Made by a program: the position numbers and the translations under genes. Positions 50,601 through 62,027 of a DNA stretch of 64,000 nt are shown piece by piece. How positions within the stretch are numbered: position 1 is the stretch's first letter; every line of letters starts with the position of its first letter. The notes beneath the pieces were generated by a model, which saw nothing but the letters and a program-made list of their open reading frames with translations, did no database searches and was not told the origin of the DNA. Source of the stretch: Roridomyces roridus (taxonomy: Eukaryota > Basidiomycota > Agaricomycetes > Agaricales > Mycenaceae); the NCBI GenBank assembly GCA_029378245.1, contig JARKIF010000003.1, positions 3,100,001-3,164,000 on the forward strand, in the 5' to 3' direction.

Positions 50601-52206
50601 GAAGGGAGAGTACCTAGAAAGATACCCTGGGTGTCAGCAGCTAGTCTGGTGGTTACCACGCCCCCGTATGAGGAGGGTTGCATCATTAGATAATCACCCC
50701 ATTTGAATGGCACGTGCTGTCTCGCATTCATGTCAAATTCATGTTCTCGACGCGTAAAAATTGCTTTCAGACGTGTCTAGGGCCTATTTGAGCAGTATGG
50801 CTTGTACATCTGAATGCTTCTGGTTCCCTTCCTGCGTGAACTTGCAAAAAACTGGGGAAACACGGTTGGACCACGTGAGTTTGACATGGGAACAGCATCG
50901 CCACTGTCCAAACTTGTCTCGTTCCACATCGCGTTTACAACCCGCTCACTGAGATATTAACCAGTCACAATACACTAGGACTCAAAGCTTTCTCCAAAAT
51001 CCAAAAATACACGTCGGGACACGTAGAAATTGAGAGCTCATCCAATTGCTTATATAATGACGCAAGGCTACGGCTATCAGGGCGCGGTTGCCAACAGACT
51101 ATGTTGGCGGAGGTTACGGAGCCACGGAACTGACATGTTGGATGTCGAAAAGCTTACAACTTGAGCGTGAGTTACATGTGTGGTGAGCAAGCTGGCAACC
51201 CAGTATGGGATGATTTCATGTTCAATTGGATGCATAGATGGAGTTGTTGGTGGAGAAATTTCTGAGATTTGATGGGAGTGATTTTCAGCATTGATGATCT
51301 TTGCTTGCCGAATTCCGTAAATGGAAATTGGTGATCATTTCACTCATCTCTGAGCACCCAAATGCCTCGGGGCATACTCTCAAGGTTCAAACACACACAG
51401 AATGGTATTCCACATGCTGTAGGCTGTATTCCGACTCCCTTGCAGCTGTCCCGGTTGTATGACCTTCATAATGAGGTGCAGATAAAAATTTGAACTACAC
51501 AATCAGTCTGCTCAGTTCTGTGGAGGCGGATGGGGTCAAAACTAACCATGTAGTATACTGGAGGCGTGCCAGATGCATCCGGTCCCAATCCGGCTGTCCA
51601 ATACAATGTTCACCCTTCTGTGGGCGGCGCCGAGGGGCCGGATTGATTCCGATCAAATCAGAAGATACTGATACCCCCCGGCGGGGATGCGAGCCATGAG
51701 CAACATGCAACCGATTTGGGATGTAAGCTCACCGAAAGATGTGAGCCAACCTCGCAAATGAGATGTAAGTTGCCTGGAAAAAACCTGTAAAATCTTGCTA
51801 ATTTTTGCACAGTATATCGCCCATATATGTACATAAGAAACACCTACCCCGTGGTAGTGTGGTTGGCAGAATGGTGCCATTCTGCCGGAATGGCTGGCGG
51901 AATGGCAGAATCAGAGAGGGTGTGGCAGAATCTGGCAGGCAGGCCACAATCAAGTTGTCCAGCAAAGTCAAAGAACTCAGGGAGTTGAAAGCAAACAAAA
52001 CAAATGGTTGGAGCTTTACCGTAGTGTAGGCTGACATCACAATTCTGCGCTATTTCATCTGAACCTTGTCATAAAATTAAGTACGAGTTCCGCCGGACAC
52101 GGCATCATGCCAAGTCTTCAATATCTCTGGCTTTAGTTTGGCAAGAACAGCCTCAGCTGACAGAGAAAGACAGCAGTGGCAGAGAAAACACACCTTTTGG
52201 CTCGGA
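47690..52206. other. 4.5-kb gene-free, palindrome-rich region
   Basis: No conserved protein. It contains a TGTCAC/GTGACA cluster (about 47818-47881), an array of GGTTTAAACC/GGTTTGAACC palindromes (about 48918-49250), and a GGCAGAAT cluster with the palindrome GGCAGAATGG/CCATTCTGCC (about 51868-51940). By eye it looks more AT-rich than the metabolic block. Confidence 0.45.
48918..49250. repeat. Array of GGTTTRAACC palindromes
   Basis: At least ten GGTTTAAACC, GGTTTGAACC or GGTTCAAACC units occur in about 330 bp, several paired around CRTGG. No terminal repeats or target duplication were found around it. Confidence 0.75.
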
Positions 52207-55200
52207 CTAAAAGTATTCTGGATTCAAATCTGAAACATAGGAGTCCGAGTGATGACTGTTGAATGAACTGGATGCATCTGAATCATGAGCATCTAGTTCG
52301 AGTAAATCACTCAGATACCCATATTGTAATGCAATGAGGAAGACAGCCCAGGCAGGGTCATCCATTGGCTCAAGGGATGCATTATGGTCCAAAAGCATCT
52401 TGGTGATGTGGAGGTGGTACTTGCCAGAGGAAAGATGCAGTGCAGTCCACCCAGCCGCCGCCGCAGCATTGACTGGTGCCCCATGCTCTAGGAGCAGCTT
52501 TGCAACATCAAGGTGGCCATTTGCAGAGCCACTGTGCAGCGGAGTCCAGCCATCCTTGTTGGCAGCATCAACTGCTGCCCCATGCTCTAGGAGCAGCTTT
52601 GCAACATTGAGGTGGCCATCTGCAGCGGCGCTGTGCAGTGGAGTCTGGCCATCCTTGTCGGCAGCATCGGCTGCTGCCCCATGCTGTAGGAGCAGTGTTG
52701 CAACATCAAGGTGGCCATTTGCGGAGGCACAGAGCAGCGGAGTCCAGCCATCCTTGTCGGCGGCATTGGCTGCTGCCCCATGCTCTAGGAGCAGTGTTGC
52801 AACATCAAGGGGGCCATTTGCAGAGGCACAGAGCAGCGGAGTCCAGCCATCCCTGTCAGCAGCATCGACTGCTACCCCATGTTCTAGCAGCAGCTTTGCA
52901 ACATTGAGGTGGCCATTTGCAGAGGCACAGAGCAGCGGAGTCCAGCCATCCTTGTTGGCAGCATCGACTGCTGCCCCATGCTCTAGGAGCAGTGTTGCAA
53001 CATTGAGGTGGCCATTTGCAGAGGCACGGAGCAGCGGAGTCCAGCCATCCTTGTTGGCAGCATCGACTGCTGCCCCATGTTCTAGGAGCAGCTTTGCAAC
53101 ATTGAGGTGGCCATTTGCAGAGGCACTGAGCAGCGGAGTCCGGCCATCCTTGTCGGCAGCATCAACTGCTGCCCCATGTTCTAGGAGCAGCCTTGCAATA
53201 CTAGGATATCTCATCCATAACGCAAGATGCAGCACTGTCTGGTTATCCCTGTCAGTGACATCCACTGACACTCTCCTAGAAGCAAGCAAATACAATACCC
53301 CTCTCTCAAACCCTATCTCTGCACACATACATACCGCTGGTATGATGTAGTCTCTCCATCTCCATGGCCGATGTAATTGACACAACATGGTGTATTGGCT
53401 ACTTCCATCTTCAAGCAGATGCATTGTTGTTGGGAGTAGCTCCTCCTGGTCTGTGTTGTCACAATGTTGCAAGTGATTGAACCAGTTTTCAGCTGCATAT
53501 ACAGCCAGGGGGTACTTCATCTCCACGTCTGGAGTCCCAATATGACCACCCTCAGAAAATATGAGAAGATATCGGATGCAGGTTTGTGCAATGAATTTTT
53601 GTGAGATATTCTTCCTAAGATCAAAAATTGATGCATGCTCTTGGTAAAACTCCTTGGAAAGGACATAATCTTGCACAGAGGAGTGCGCAAAACTGATTGA
53701 TCTTTTCCTTGATTCATCGGTGGTAATGATAATGAGCCCATCAAGCAACTTGAAAATGCCAGAATTTCCCTTGCGCCTGCCAGGGTAATAGATTGATGTA
53801 TCCAGGTTGGAGAAGTCAAAATTAGGCAAATCCAAGCGAAAAGCAATAGCATCTGCAAGCTCCTCAGGGGATAGCTTTCTTCTTGAAAACACAAGCCACC
53901 GTAGTATTGCCTGAATGAAAACTGAACACAGTTTGGGTTCTGCCTTTGCACGATAAAGGAAACGGCTGTAGATGCTGAAGAGATCAGCGGGAAGAACTGC
54001 AAGGACCTCATCCCATTCATCCTCCCAATGACAATGATGTAATTCCTGCATCAAGCAATCTGCCATGCGGAACCTATCAACACTTTTAGTTCAAGGCACC
54101 CCCTCCCAAAAAAAAATGACTTACATCCCATTGCTCTGTTTCACAATTTGTTTTGTAACTGCATTGGTATGTTCAATGTCATCAGACATTGCTGAAATAT
54201 TGCTGTAGACAAAGGATCTTATGTCCTCATGCAAGATTGATACATCCAACTTTATCAAAGGAATGTGTTTGAACCCTGTTTGGAATTCCTGGACAGGTTG
54301 ACTTGTGAACAGGAAATGCAACCCATTTGTGGAAGCACTGGAAAGTTTGTTCACAAATCTAACAAGACCTGTCCAATCATTCTTGTGGCATTCATCCAGT
54401 CCATCTAGGACAATGTATGCATGTTCCAATTCCACAATCAAGCCTTCAAGGAGTTGTTGGAGATCATGTAGCTGTGGCTGTATGGTTCCAGTTCCTAGTC
54501 TTTTATGAAGACTGGAAAGAGAATCATGTGGAGTGTCTGACTTCCCAGAAAGCTGCCAGACAATAGAGCGCAACATGATATCCAGGCTCTGTCTGTCCGG
54601 ATTCCTAAAGTCAAAAAAGAAATATGAGACTGTGTTGCCAGCATCAACAAGGTCCCGAATGATTGTTGAGCTGTTCATGTCAGTGGAGATAGTTCAGTTG
54701 AATGGTAAAGTACCTGAGTACACTTTTCCCCGTTCCAGCTGAAATAAATTAGATATGAAGTAGACTAAAATCAGGCCAACATACAAATTCCCTGGATCCA
54801 CAAGCTGCCAGGCCTCTTTTTCCAACTAATGACCTGATCATTTTGGAGCAGCCAGGTCCCAGTATCTTCATGCCGAAGCTGTTGCAGCTGATGCTGTCTG
54901 TCCTGTGTATCTCGTGGTTTTCCCAGCCACTTGTAGAGATTGTCATCTGATCTACACAAAAGATGAGCCACAGAGCCCATTCCGGGAGAAAATGTGAGCA
55001 ACCCTTGGATACTATCATGCATGGATCCATTAACTTGGCCCTGGGGTTGTCAAAGAGCTTACATATTGACATTGGGGTTCCCTCCATGACCACCAGCACC
55101 TCCAATTTCATCACCTAGCCCACCAGGACCTCCTGGGCCACCTATATGCACAGATCATGATTCATTCAGGATCCCACTCTGAGATTTCACACACCATGGA

Positions 55201-55243
55201 TATGCACATCCCGGACTCTTCCGACTCGGTGGGTATTAGACAT
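52207..55243 (-). CDS. NACHT-ankyrin STAND protein (fungal NLR-like)
   Basis: ATG 55243 (MSNTHRVGRVRDVHIHG) splices into a Gly-rich stretch (GGPGGPGGLGDEIGG...GGNPNV), then DDNLYKWLGKPRDTQ and the pre-NACHT block HEDTGTWLLQNDQVISWKK. Walker A GISGTGKS is created by splicing, and Walker B is AYIVLDGLDECHK. Then FLFTSQP and the winged-helix-like region PADLFSIYSRFLYRAKAEPK through SFAHSSVQDYVLS. The C-terminus has about nine 33-residue ankyrin repeats (DKDGWTPLLCASANGHLNVA type) and an acidic Ser-rich end at 52207. Total about 900 residues. Such proteins act as oligomerising switches in nonself recognition. The ankyrin units are strikingly alike, implying recent expansion. No HET, lipase or peptidase effector domain is visible; the N-terminus is short and Gly-rich. 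Confidence 0.9.
52450..53260 (-). repeat. Near-identical 99-bp ankyrin-encoding tandem repeats
   Basis: Units of 99 bp share long identical DNA stretches, for example GCAGCATCGACTGCTGCCCC and TGCAACATTGAGGTGGCC on the plus strand. Similarity at silent sites points to recent duplication or gene conversion. Confidence 0.85.
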
Positions 55244-55576
55244 CGTGAAACTGATCTGCAGATTGTTATCCCATTGGATGGGACGGAACAGCAAAGAGAG
55301 CAGCTCACTGCAGAGAACTGGTAGAGGTGGTGGTGAGAAGAAAAGAAGATGCCAGCGCGCAAGGACAAATATGTACAAGCTTCTCAGAGGACTAACATGG
55401 ACAAATATTCTCATGATCCGTTCTTTAAGATTATGGCTCCATCTTTGATTGTGCTTCCCCATTTGGCCAATCTCTTTTGTCGTCCTCGCTCATCTTGCTG
55501 CCAGCAAAGTGCCTTCTCACACTGTTGTAGATAAAGGTATTATTAAGGGTGCCCGCTGAAATCAAGTAGACTCAAA

Positions 55577-55629
55577 CCAGCCCTCTTTGGTACTTTTGTG
55601 GGGGTGGAATTAGTACCAAGAGGGACTGG
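55577..55629. repeat. Inverted repeat (18-bp arms)
   Basis: CCAGCCCTCTTTGGTACT faces AGTACCAAGAGGGACTGG with one mismatch and a 17-nt loop. Confidence 0.7.
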
Positions 55630-57540
55630 TGGAACTTATGTGAGTGTAGGGTGCGGATGCAGAAAGTTATACCTTTTGCCGCCATAAATCCGGGTCCTTA
55701 CAGCGACATCACAGATCTGTCATCTGTCTGTCCCAGCATCATTCTGTCTGTCTCACACAGTACAGCCTTCCAGTTGTAATGTATAGTTGTAATTGCTTTC
55801 ACCTATTTGAAGATGTACATAAATATATGTGTGCTGCGAGATAGTCAGTATCTAGGCACCGGTACTTACCTTCTCGTGGCATCAACCACAGCGCTGACCT
55901 TGCTCATTGGAACCGACGTTGTGCCTTCCGGGATCATTGTTTTTGCAATTTTTTGGGAATTTTTCTTTCAATCGCACCCTCCAAAGAAGGTCGTGGACGG
56001 CCTGCTCCTATTCGCAGATCAAGGCTTCGGCTAGTCCTTGTCAAATTGAACCAGCCCGGCCAACGCTTGCAATCAATGCAGGTGGGACGCTATTGCGCTC
56101 GAGTTGACTCACGGCACACCTGTGGCAGACTGTCATCTCCACTGTCAACGGCATGAACATTCTCCTTCCATGCAGGACCTGCAGTCAGTACTCAGTGCTG
56201 ATTTCTTTGAACTCGTGGCTCTTTTCTCCCCTCAATTCAAATACTCCGACATTATACCAAGTGCGTTCAAAGTGTATCCCAGTGTCGTCTTCCAGTGCAA
56301 TCGGGTTCTGCGTCAACGTCCAGCTCGCCTGGTGCTGAGTCGAGGCTCTCATGATCATGATCATTCATGCCTCCGCGCACACTTGCCCTCGTTCGAGTCG
56401 AGATCGTGCCATTAGTGTCCTTCGACAGACCTTTTGGCAACACGAAAGGCCAGGCGACGTCAGCTGCTGCCTCGTCAGACACCTCCATACGACACACGGT
56501 GGATCCCTTCTCTAGAGTCTATACGAGGAGGTTCCTTTCAATTTTCGGGCAAAAATAGTGAGCGTTCTAGTCCCTGTGTTCGATCCCAGGGTTTGCCCTA
56601 GGTGGTACGTGGAGAGTTTTTGCGTAAATGCATAGTACATACAGACGCTCGCGCCGCCAGTTTGATCAGCCCCATCCACATTCTTACGTAGGACTTCCGT
56701 CCTTTGGACCTTATATCCTGCATCGCCGGATTGTTGAATTCCAAGGTTAGATGCAATGATGCCACCGCGCGCGGATGCGTCTGGGAGGGTGCGAAACGAG
56801 AACGGGGTAATGGTGCGCATCATCGATTCGATTTTCAGAGAAGAACCAGAGCCTTCCAGAGGCTGTGGAGATTCAGCATATAAAACTGGATTTCTTGTCT
56901 TGTATGTAATGATTTCCACCCAGTTCAGGTGTATGTAAGTCATCCTGTCCTTATGCTGCGAGATACTCAGTGTACCTAGTGTCCTAGGTCTTTCCATCGA
57001 CAAAGCTTTGAAGGGGCCCTCAAAGTCTGGCGCACCTTTCTCATAATTGAGGTTATATCGGGTCTAACACTCACTTGCCCCCGTTCGATTCGAGGTCATG
57101 TCTTGAAATTGCTGCAAAACCCTTTTTTTCCAACCGCCATGCTCTGTTTGTTTTCTGAATTATCTGAAATCCCCACTGCCCTCCAGCAGGTACACCGAAG
57201 TAGGACTGATCCTGATTTCTCTGGCGCGCTTTGGAATTCAACTCGTGCGGATCAAGTCCGAATATCATCGACAATCCATCACTGATCTGAATGCACAATT
57301 GTGAGTCACGGCTTCTTCCTCCGAGTCATCCACATCCTTCAATTGTCCGCTATTCGTGGCCATGGACAATAACTCGAAGAACATCGACTTGCTTGACTCC
57401 TTTCTCCTTCCCACCAACAGCCCGGCGCCACACAGGCAGCAAAGGAATCGCGCTGACAACGTTTGACTCAAAGAGTTCTTTGTCCTCCTCGAGAACATTC
57501 CACAGTTCCACGTGTCCCCTTCGAGACACTGCCCCGAGTC

Positions 57541-57549
57541 CTATAAAAG
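57541..57549 (+). promoter_or_regulatory. TATA box for the 57677 gene
   Basis: CTATAAAAG, about 130 nt before the ATG. Confidence 0.4.
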
Positions 57550-57676
57550 CAGGCGCCCCACACGAGTGGCTCCCCACCGCCCTCCCCTTCCTTCCTCCCC
57601 GGTGTGACTCTCGTCTCACCAACTTCATTCATTGACAATTCCCTCCCTTTGAATCAATAACACATAAATAACGAAC

Positions 57677-58287
57677 ATGTCCGACTTGCTCGATGTCGGC
57701 GCGTTCCGCGCGCAGCTCATGGCGTCGTCGTCGTCCGCCCCAGTATCCGGACTCGGACGACCCAGCGTCCCGCTGTTCATCAACCCCACGCTGCCCGCCC
57801 CCAAATTCCACGCCCCCTCCTACCTCCTCCACGGCGTCCCCTTCAACGCGCTCCCAGACGAAAGCCAACAGTTCCTCACGCGCTACGGGCTCGTCAATCC
57901 CCACACCGGCCCTTCACTCCAGGACCAAGACCAACTGACCCCGAGACCGTCCAGCTCGTCCGGCAGTCCCTCACCGACGCGTTATTCGACACCGTCTTGG
58001 AGCTCACCGAGGATATCGTCCGGGCTCACGTCCTGTCAGACGTCGACACCCTCGACAGCCACCTCCGCACTCTCGCCTATTGGGTCTCGCGCTACATCAT
58101 GCTGGCCGACGCCCTCTGCTGGGTCGACATCACAGCGCGCGACGGTAGCCCGCACGCCCTCAGCGTCGAACAGGCGGACCACTACCGTGCGTTGCAGATC
58201 ACCGAGCCCGTGCGCATGGTGTCGGACGCGCATGGTCGCTTGGTACAGTCGGTGGCGAACGATGTTGTATTATGGATGGCGCATTGA
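57677..58287 (+). CDS. Hypothetical protein, about 180-200 residues
   Basis: ATG 57677 (MSDLLDVGAFRAQLMASS). The first part has Ser/Pro-rich sequence and YLLHGVPFNALPDESQQFLTRYG. The second part, in another frame, reads LVRQSLTDALFDTVLELTED, HVLSDVDTLDSHLRTLAYWV and VRMVSDAHGRLVQSVANDVV to TGA 58285-58287. A 61-nt intron (GTCAATCC...CCGTCCAG) joins the frames. Alternatively one base is missing after QDQDQL. The second part looks like a helical bundle with no recognised domain. It is AUG-proximal to a TATA box and has strong C-ending codon bias, so I believe it is expressed. Confidence 0.55.
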
Positions 58288-59344
58288 ATTCGTAACGAAG
58301 GCGGTTCTAATCATGTTGATGTTCTAGAATTAGTTGGAGGACATGTTGGCGCCGACTTCCTTCGAGTAAACGCGCCGAAGTGCCCGTCTACACGCCAAGT
58401 TCACCTGCCCCCTTCGCCACAATCCTCGTTCGTTTTTTCCCCCATCCCCTCACATCCGCGTCGCAGATCCAACCCATCCTCTCCACCCGTCACCCCACCC
58501 GCTCTGCCTCGTCGTAATCAAGCGCTCGCGGTGTCCCGTCGGTCGAAAGCACTCTGTCACTTCCATGGCAGTATTAGGACATAAAACGCAAGGATGGACA
58601 GACTTTTTTTTTTCACTTTACGAATTCTAACGAAGAAATGCAAATGTATTAGCTAGCTCTCTCTGCTCGGGGTCTCTGCGGCAAACGTAGTCAGTAGTAG
58701 TAGGTCGTAGTTAGTATGTAGCCACGAATATATCAATGTTTTTTGGGTTTCATGTGCTCGAGTTCGTTGGGAATCGTACGCTGCTTGGAAGTTTCTTCAA
58801 AATGTGATGGGCATAAGTACGCATCTGGGAGAAAAGCAACTCACACATATAACCAAAGGCAGCTATGGTATGTATAACGGAGAGTCGTGCTCGTGCTCGA
58901 TGACTGGAACGCGCTGAGGCAGCCTCACCACCCATCCCCAATGAGTCGCCGCAGCGACACAGCCCGACCCGAGTCGGATAGGGAAACATGTTTCAAAGAA
59001 ACTCTCTTCGAATAGGCTCGAAAGCCCGGCCAACATCACGAAGGAGTTGCACGGACACGAAGACGCCGATCTCGGACCTGGTGCGGGGTGACACGGACAT
59101 ACTCACCGAAACACCAGTAGTCGAAATCTCTTGGTCCCGCCGACGGTGAAAGAAAAGTCCAGTTTTCTTGAAGCGAGTACGATGGGTGAATACGGATACA
59201 GAGATTAAGCAGCAGAAGCGTCCAGCGTGTATACAGTATGTAGAAGTGGGCACGAAAGTGTTTTGGAGCGAGTGTCATATTTCAGTCGGTTAGTCGGTCG
59301 GTTATTCGGTCGGTGTCAGCGTCGGATGGATGGACGGCCGCCGC
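58288..59344. other. Intergenic between two 3' ends
   Basis: T-rich tracts near 58606; short frames without family features. Confidence 0.4.
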
Positions 59345-60122
59345 CTATGCGACGACCCACCTCCTCACAGCCTCGCATCCGCCGAGATCCGGATGGAGGA
59401 GGACGCACGACAGCCAATGCTCGAGCGCGTTGCGTCGGCGTGCGAGGAAGGCTACGCGGTAGCGCGCGAGTGGGGATTTTGGGGGGAGGTCGGGGACGAA
59501 GGCACGTTGGGAGCGCTGAGTACGGATCAAAGGTAGGGTGGGGCGGAGAAGAGGGAAGTAAGGAAACGCACGGGAAGGGTCCGAAGTAGTTCGGTTCTCC
59601 AGCTCCACAAAGTCGCTGTACCGCTTGTGTGCGTGAATGAGATTGCCTTCACGGGTCTTCAAAACGCAGTCGTAGACTTGACAGCCCGGCCGAGTTTCAG
59701 CTCATGGCTCCTGACGGAGAGAATGAGAGGCAAAACTCACCGACATATGCCCCGCCAAGTGCATCTCCCACACTGGTCCACCCGCTAATCTGGACCTCCC
59801 GCGCAAAGGCCGAGCTATTAGTCGTATTGTCCCCCAGCCAGATGTCGTTACTGAAAACGCTCGGTGCGCCGACGGGCGAGTACGAGCGAGACCGTCGTGG
59901 ATGGCGTGGCTCAATGGGAGATTCATCCTACATGACATTAGGTTTCACCCTGAAACGTCAATGAAAAAAAGAAAGACATACGAAAAGCAGGTCGTCGTAC
60001 AACTGAGACTCCTCAGCGACGTCGATACGATTGGGAATGATCTCGAGTCGACTCGTGCTGTTTGCGAACGGGTGGCGGTAGGGAGGCGGGGAGGGAGCGA
60101 GCTGCTGCGCGACGGAGGACAT
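59345..60122 (-). CDS. PX-domain protein (phosphoinositide-binding, YPT35-like)
   Basis: ATG 60122 (MSSVAQQLAPSPPPYRHPF). After an intron: DESPIEPRHPRRSRSYSP, VFSNDIWLGDN, and VQISGWTSVGDALGGAYV. The PX core follows: VYDCVLKTREGNLIHAHKRY and SDFVELEN (the RYSDF lipid-pocket motif), then after another intron the Pro-loop VPDLPPKSPLARYR, RRRNALEHWLSCVLLHP and a stop at 59345. About 240 residues with little outside PX, as in small PX adaptors of endosome/vacuole membranes that read PI3P. It is unrelated to the metabolic block. Confidence 0.82.
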
Positions 60123-60153
60123 GGTGGGAGAGGACAAGGAGCTCCGGAGCAAT

Positions 60154-60457
60154 TGTATGTAAGCGGTTGATCGTCATCAGGGCCGACGGATCGGGATCGG
60201 GATCATCGGGCTTTGACATGATGCGCTGAGTCACGTGTCGGATTACTTGATGTTGAACACAGATGCAACCAGTCCTACGTTCTGAATCTATCTTCCCAGC
60301 TCCATTGAAACCTGTATGTAAGCGATTCACGTCAATAGCCGACGGATCGGGATCATCGGGCTTTGATGCGCTGAGTCACGTGTCGGACTACTTGATGTTA
60401 AACACAGATGCAACCAGTCCTACGTTCTGAATCTATCTTCCCAGCTCCATTGAAACC
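60154..60457 (+). repeat. Tandem duplication (about 159 and 145 bp) in a promoter region
   Basis: Unit 1 (60154-60312) and unit 2 (60313-60457) share TGTATGTAAGCG, GCCGACGGATCGGGATC, GATGCGCTGAGTCACGTGTC and GATGCAACCAGTCCTACGTT, differing mainly by a 14-bp indel. Both carry a TCACGTG E-box-like site. Confidence 0.9.
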
Positions 60458-60501
60458 AACACTGGGTCCGAAGACATCTCGCTCGGGTGCAGAAAATCGT
60501 C

Positions 60502-60510
60502 CTGGGTATA
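60502..60510 (+). promoter_or_regulatory. TATA box of 7TM paralogue 1
   Basis: GGGTATAAAAACAGG, about 60 nt before ATG 60568; the same motif precedes paralogue 2. Confidence 0.5.
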
Positions 60511-60567
60511 AAAACAGGTTCCAACCGTCGTCAACGTCTTTTTCACCTGTCGTCAACCTCCTACCTC

Positions 60568-62027
60568 ATGTCTTCTTCCATCAACACAACTGGCACCCTG
60601 GCGGACCAGATCGAATCTGAATTTTTATACAATCTTCAAATGGATCTTTACATCCTGGCCGTGAGCAGACTTCAGTTCATTCCCCAATGAAATCTACCAA
60701 CAATTGACATCATGACAGGCGGAAGCTATGCTATACGGTGAGCCAGCGCGTACACACTCGAATTGAAAACCCACACATCCCGCAGGGGCATACACCATTC
60801 TCTTCGCCTTCTACGTCCACATTCTCTACACCCGGGCCGGGATGTCCAGGAATCGTCTCCTGAACTACGCCACTATAAGCCTCTTCGCCTTCTCCAACGT
60901 TCACTTCGTCCTCCTCCTCACCTCCACGGCGACAACCAGGACCAGTGTCCACTCAGTATTCACGGATACTGTGCCGTCGAAGGAGTCTTCTACTTTCTCG
61001 GCGGGAATTGCAAACGTGGCAGTGTTCGTGTACGTTACTAGCAAGTGCGTCAATGTCGTTGGCTTGCACCCGAACGCCGGTTGAATTCTTTCAGCGTCCT
61101 CGCCGATAGCATTTTCGTGAGCATCTATTGTCCCTTTCCCAAAATTCTGGATCCACGATCACCCTGGCAGATTTTCCGATGCTACGCAATCTGGAACTTC
61201 CAGCTCAAGATCATCCTCTTCCCCATCGTTTGCACCATCGCCGTGGCAGGATTCGGCTACCTCAACGCCGGATTATCCGTCATCTCTGTGAACAACCTAA
61301 TCAAGAATGGAATACCCGACGACTTTGACGCCACACTCCCATCCGTGTTCTTCATCGCCGCCGTATCAACGTCCCTAGGCACAACCATCTTGCTGATGAT
61401 CTTGAGTGGTAGGTAACACACTCGGTTACAATGCAGCTGATTAACCTCCTGATTCCTTTCCTTTCAGCCGGACGAGTCTGGTGGCTCGCCCACATATCCA
61501 AAGATATCATGGGACGCAAAACAACCCGAAAGTACCACACCGTTTGTACTATGATGCAAGTCCACTGGCCCGTCGTTCAACAACGATTATATTCTTACCA
61601 TCGGGTAGCCTCGAATCCGGCACCGTATACGCCCTCGGCGCCCTAACCTCCCTCATCCTGTTCCTCGTCGGCCGAAATCCACAATTTTCAAGCGGCATTG
61701 TTCTCGAGCAATTGGTGGTACGCGCCCTCACACTCTGGGGGAGTAAGTTGAACTCACTTTGAGCACCAGGGAATCGCGCCCACAATCATCGCCGTGCGCG
61801 CCGGTTTGGACTTACCTCCCACCATTGCGGAACAATGGCAAGAGGAGAGCTTTCTCATCAAAGCACACACACCCCACCCTCGTCTGGGGCGTGTACCAAT
61901 CTTTCCCCGTGGCAACATCGGTGAGAATCAAGCACAGCAGGGAGTTATATACCTTTGCGCCGAGGCCGATTATGATCCGGAGAAGGCGACGGAGGTCTTG
62001 GAACCTGTACATATCCGCGTCAAGTGA
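60568..62027 (+). CDS. Multi-span membrane protein, tandem paralogue 1
   Basis: ATG 60568 (MSSSINTTGTLADQIESEF). Exons give AEAMLYGAYTILFAFYVHI, NYATISLFAFSNVHFVLLL, IANVAVFVYVT, NVLADSIF, IFRCYAIWNFQLKIILFPIV, FGYLNAGLSVISVNNLIKNG and VFFIAAVSTSLGTTILLMIL. Next are AGRVWWLAHISKDIMGRKTT, a further span ALGALTSLILFLVG, and a soluble tail GIAPTIIAVRAGLDLPPT to VLEPVHIRVK with TGA 62025-62027. About seven spans, the WxLxRCYxIW-type helix and a cytosolic tail fit an uncharacterised 7TM family common in Agaricomycetes. Function unknown. Paralogue 2 follows 414 bp later on the same strand. Confidence 0.8.

Larger units (their letters stand above)
55244..57676. other. Intergenic, no supported gene
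   Basis: It holds an inverted repeat at 55577-55629 and two CGTTCGANTCGAG B-box-like motifs (56390, 57082). A 161-codon minus-strand frame (56512-56997) has no family features. A TATAAAAG box near 57542 probably serves the gene at 57677. Confidence 0.4.

Noticed and set aside
52334..53350. 338-codon plus-strand frame across the ankyrin repeats
   Set aside because: It is the antisense shadow of the 99-bp repeats; its Ser/Cys-rich repetitive composition follows from the ankyrin code.
56512..56997. 161-codon minus-strand open frame
   Set aside because: No recognisable domain and no supporting neighbours; may be repeat-derived because a tRNA-B-box-like motif lies nearby.
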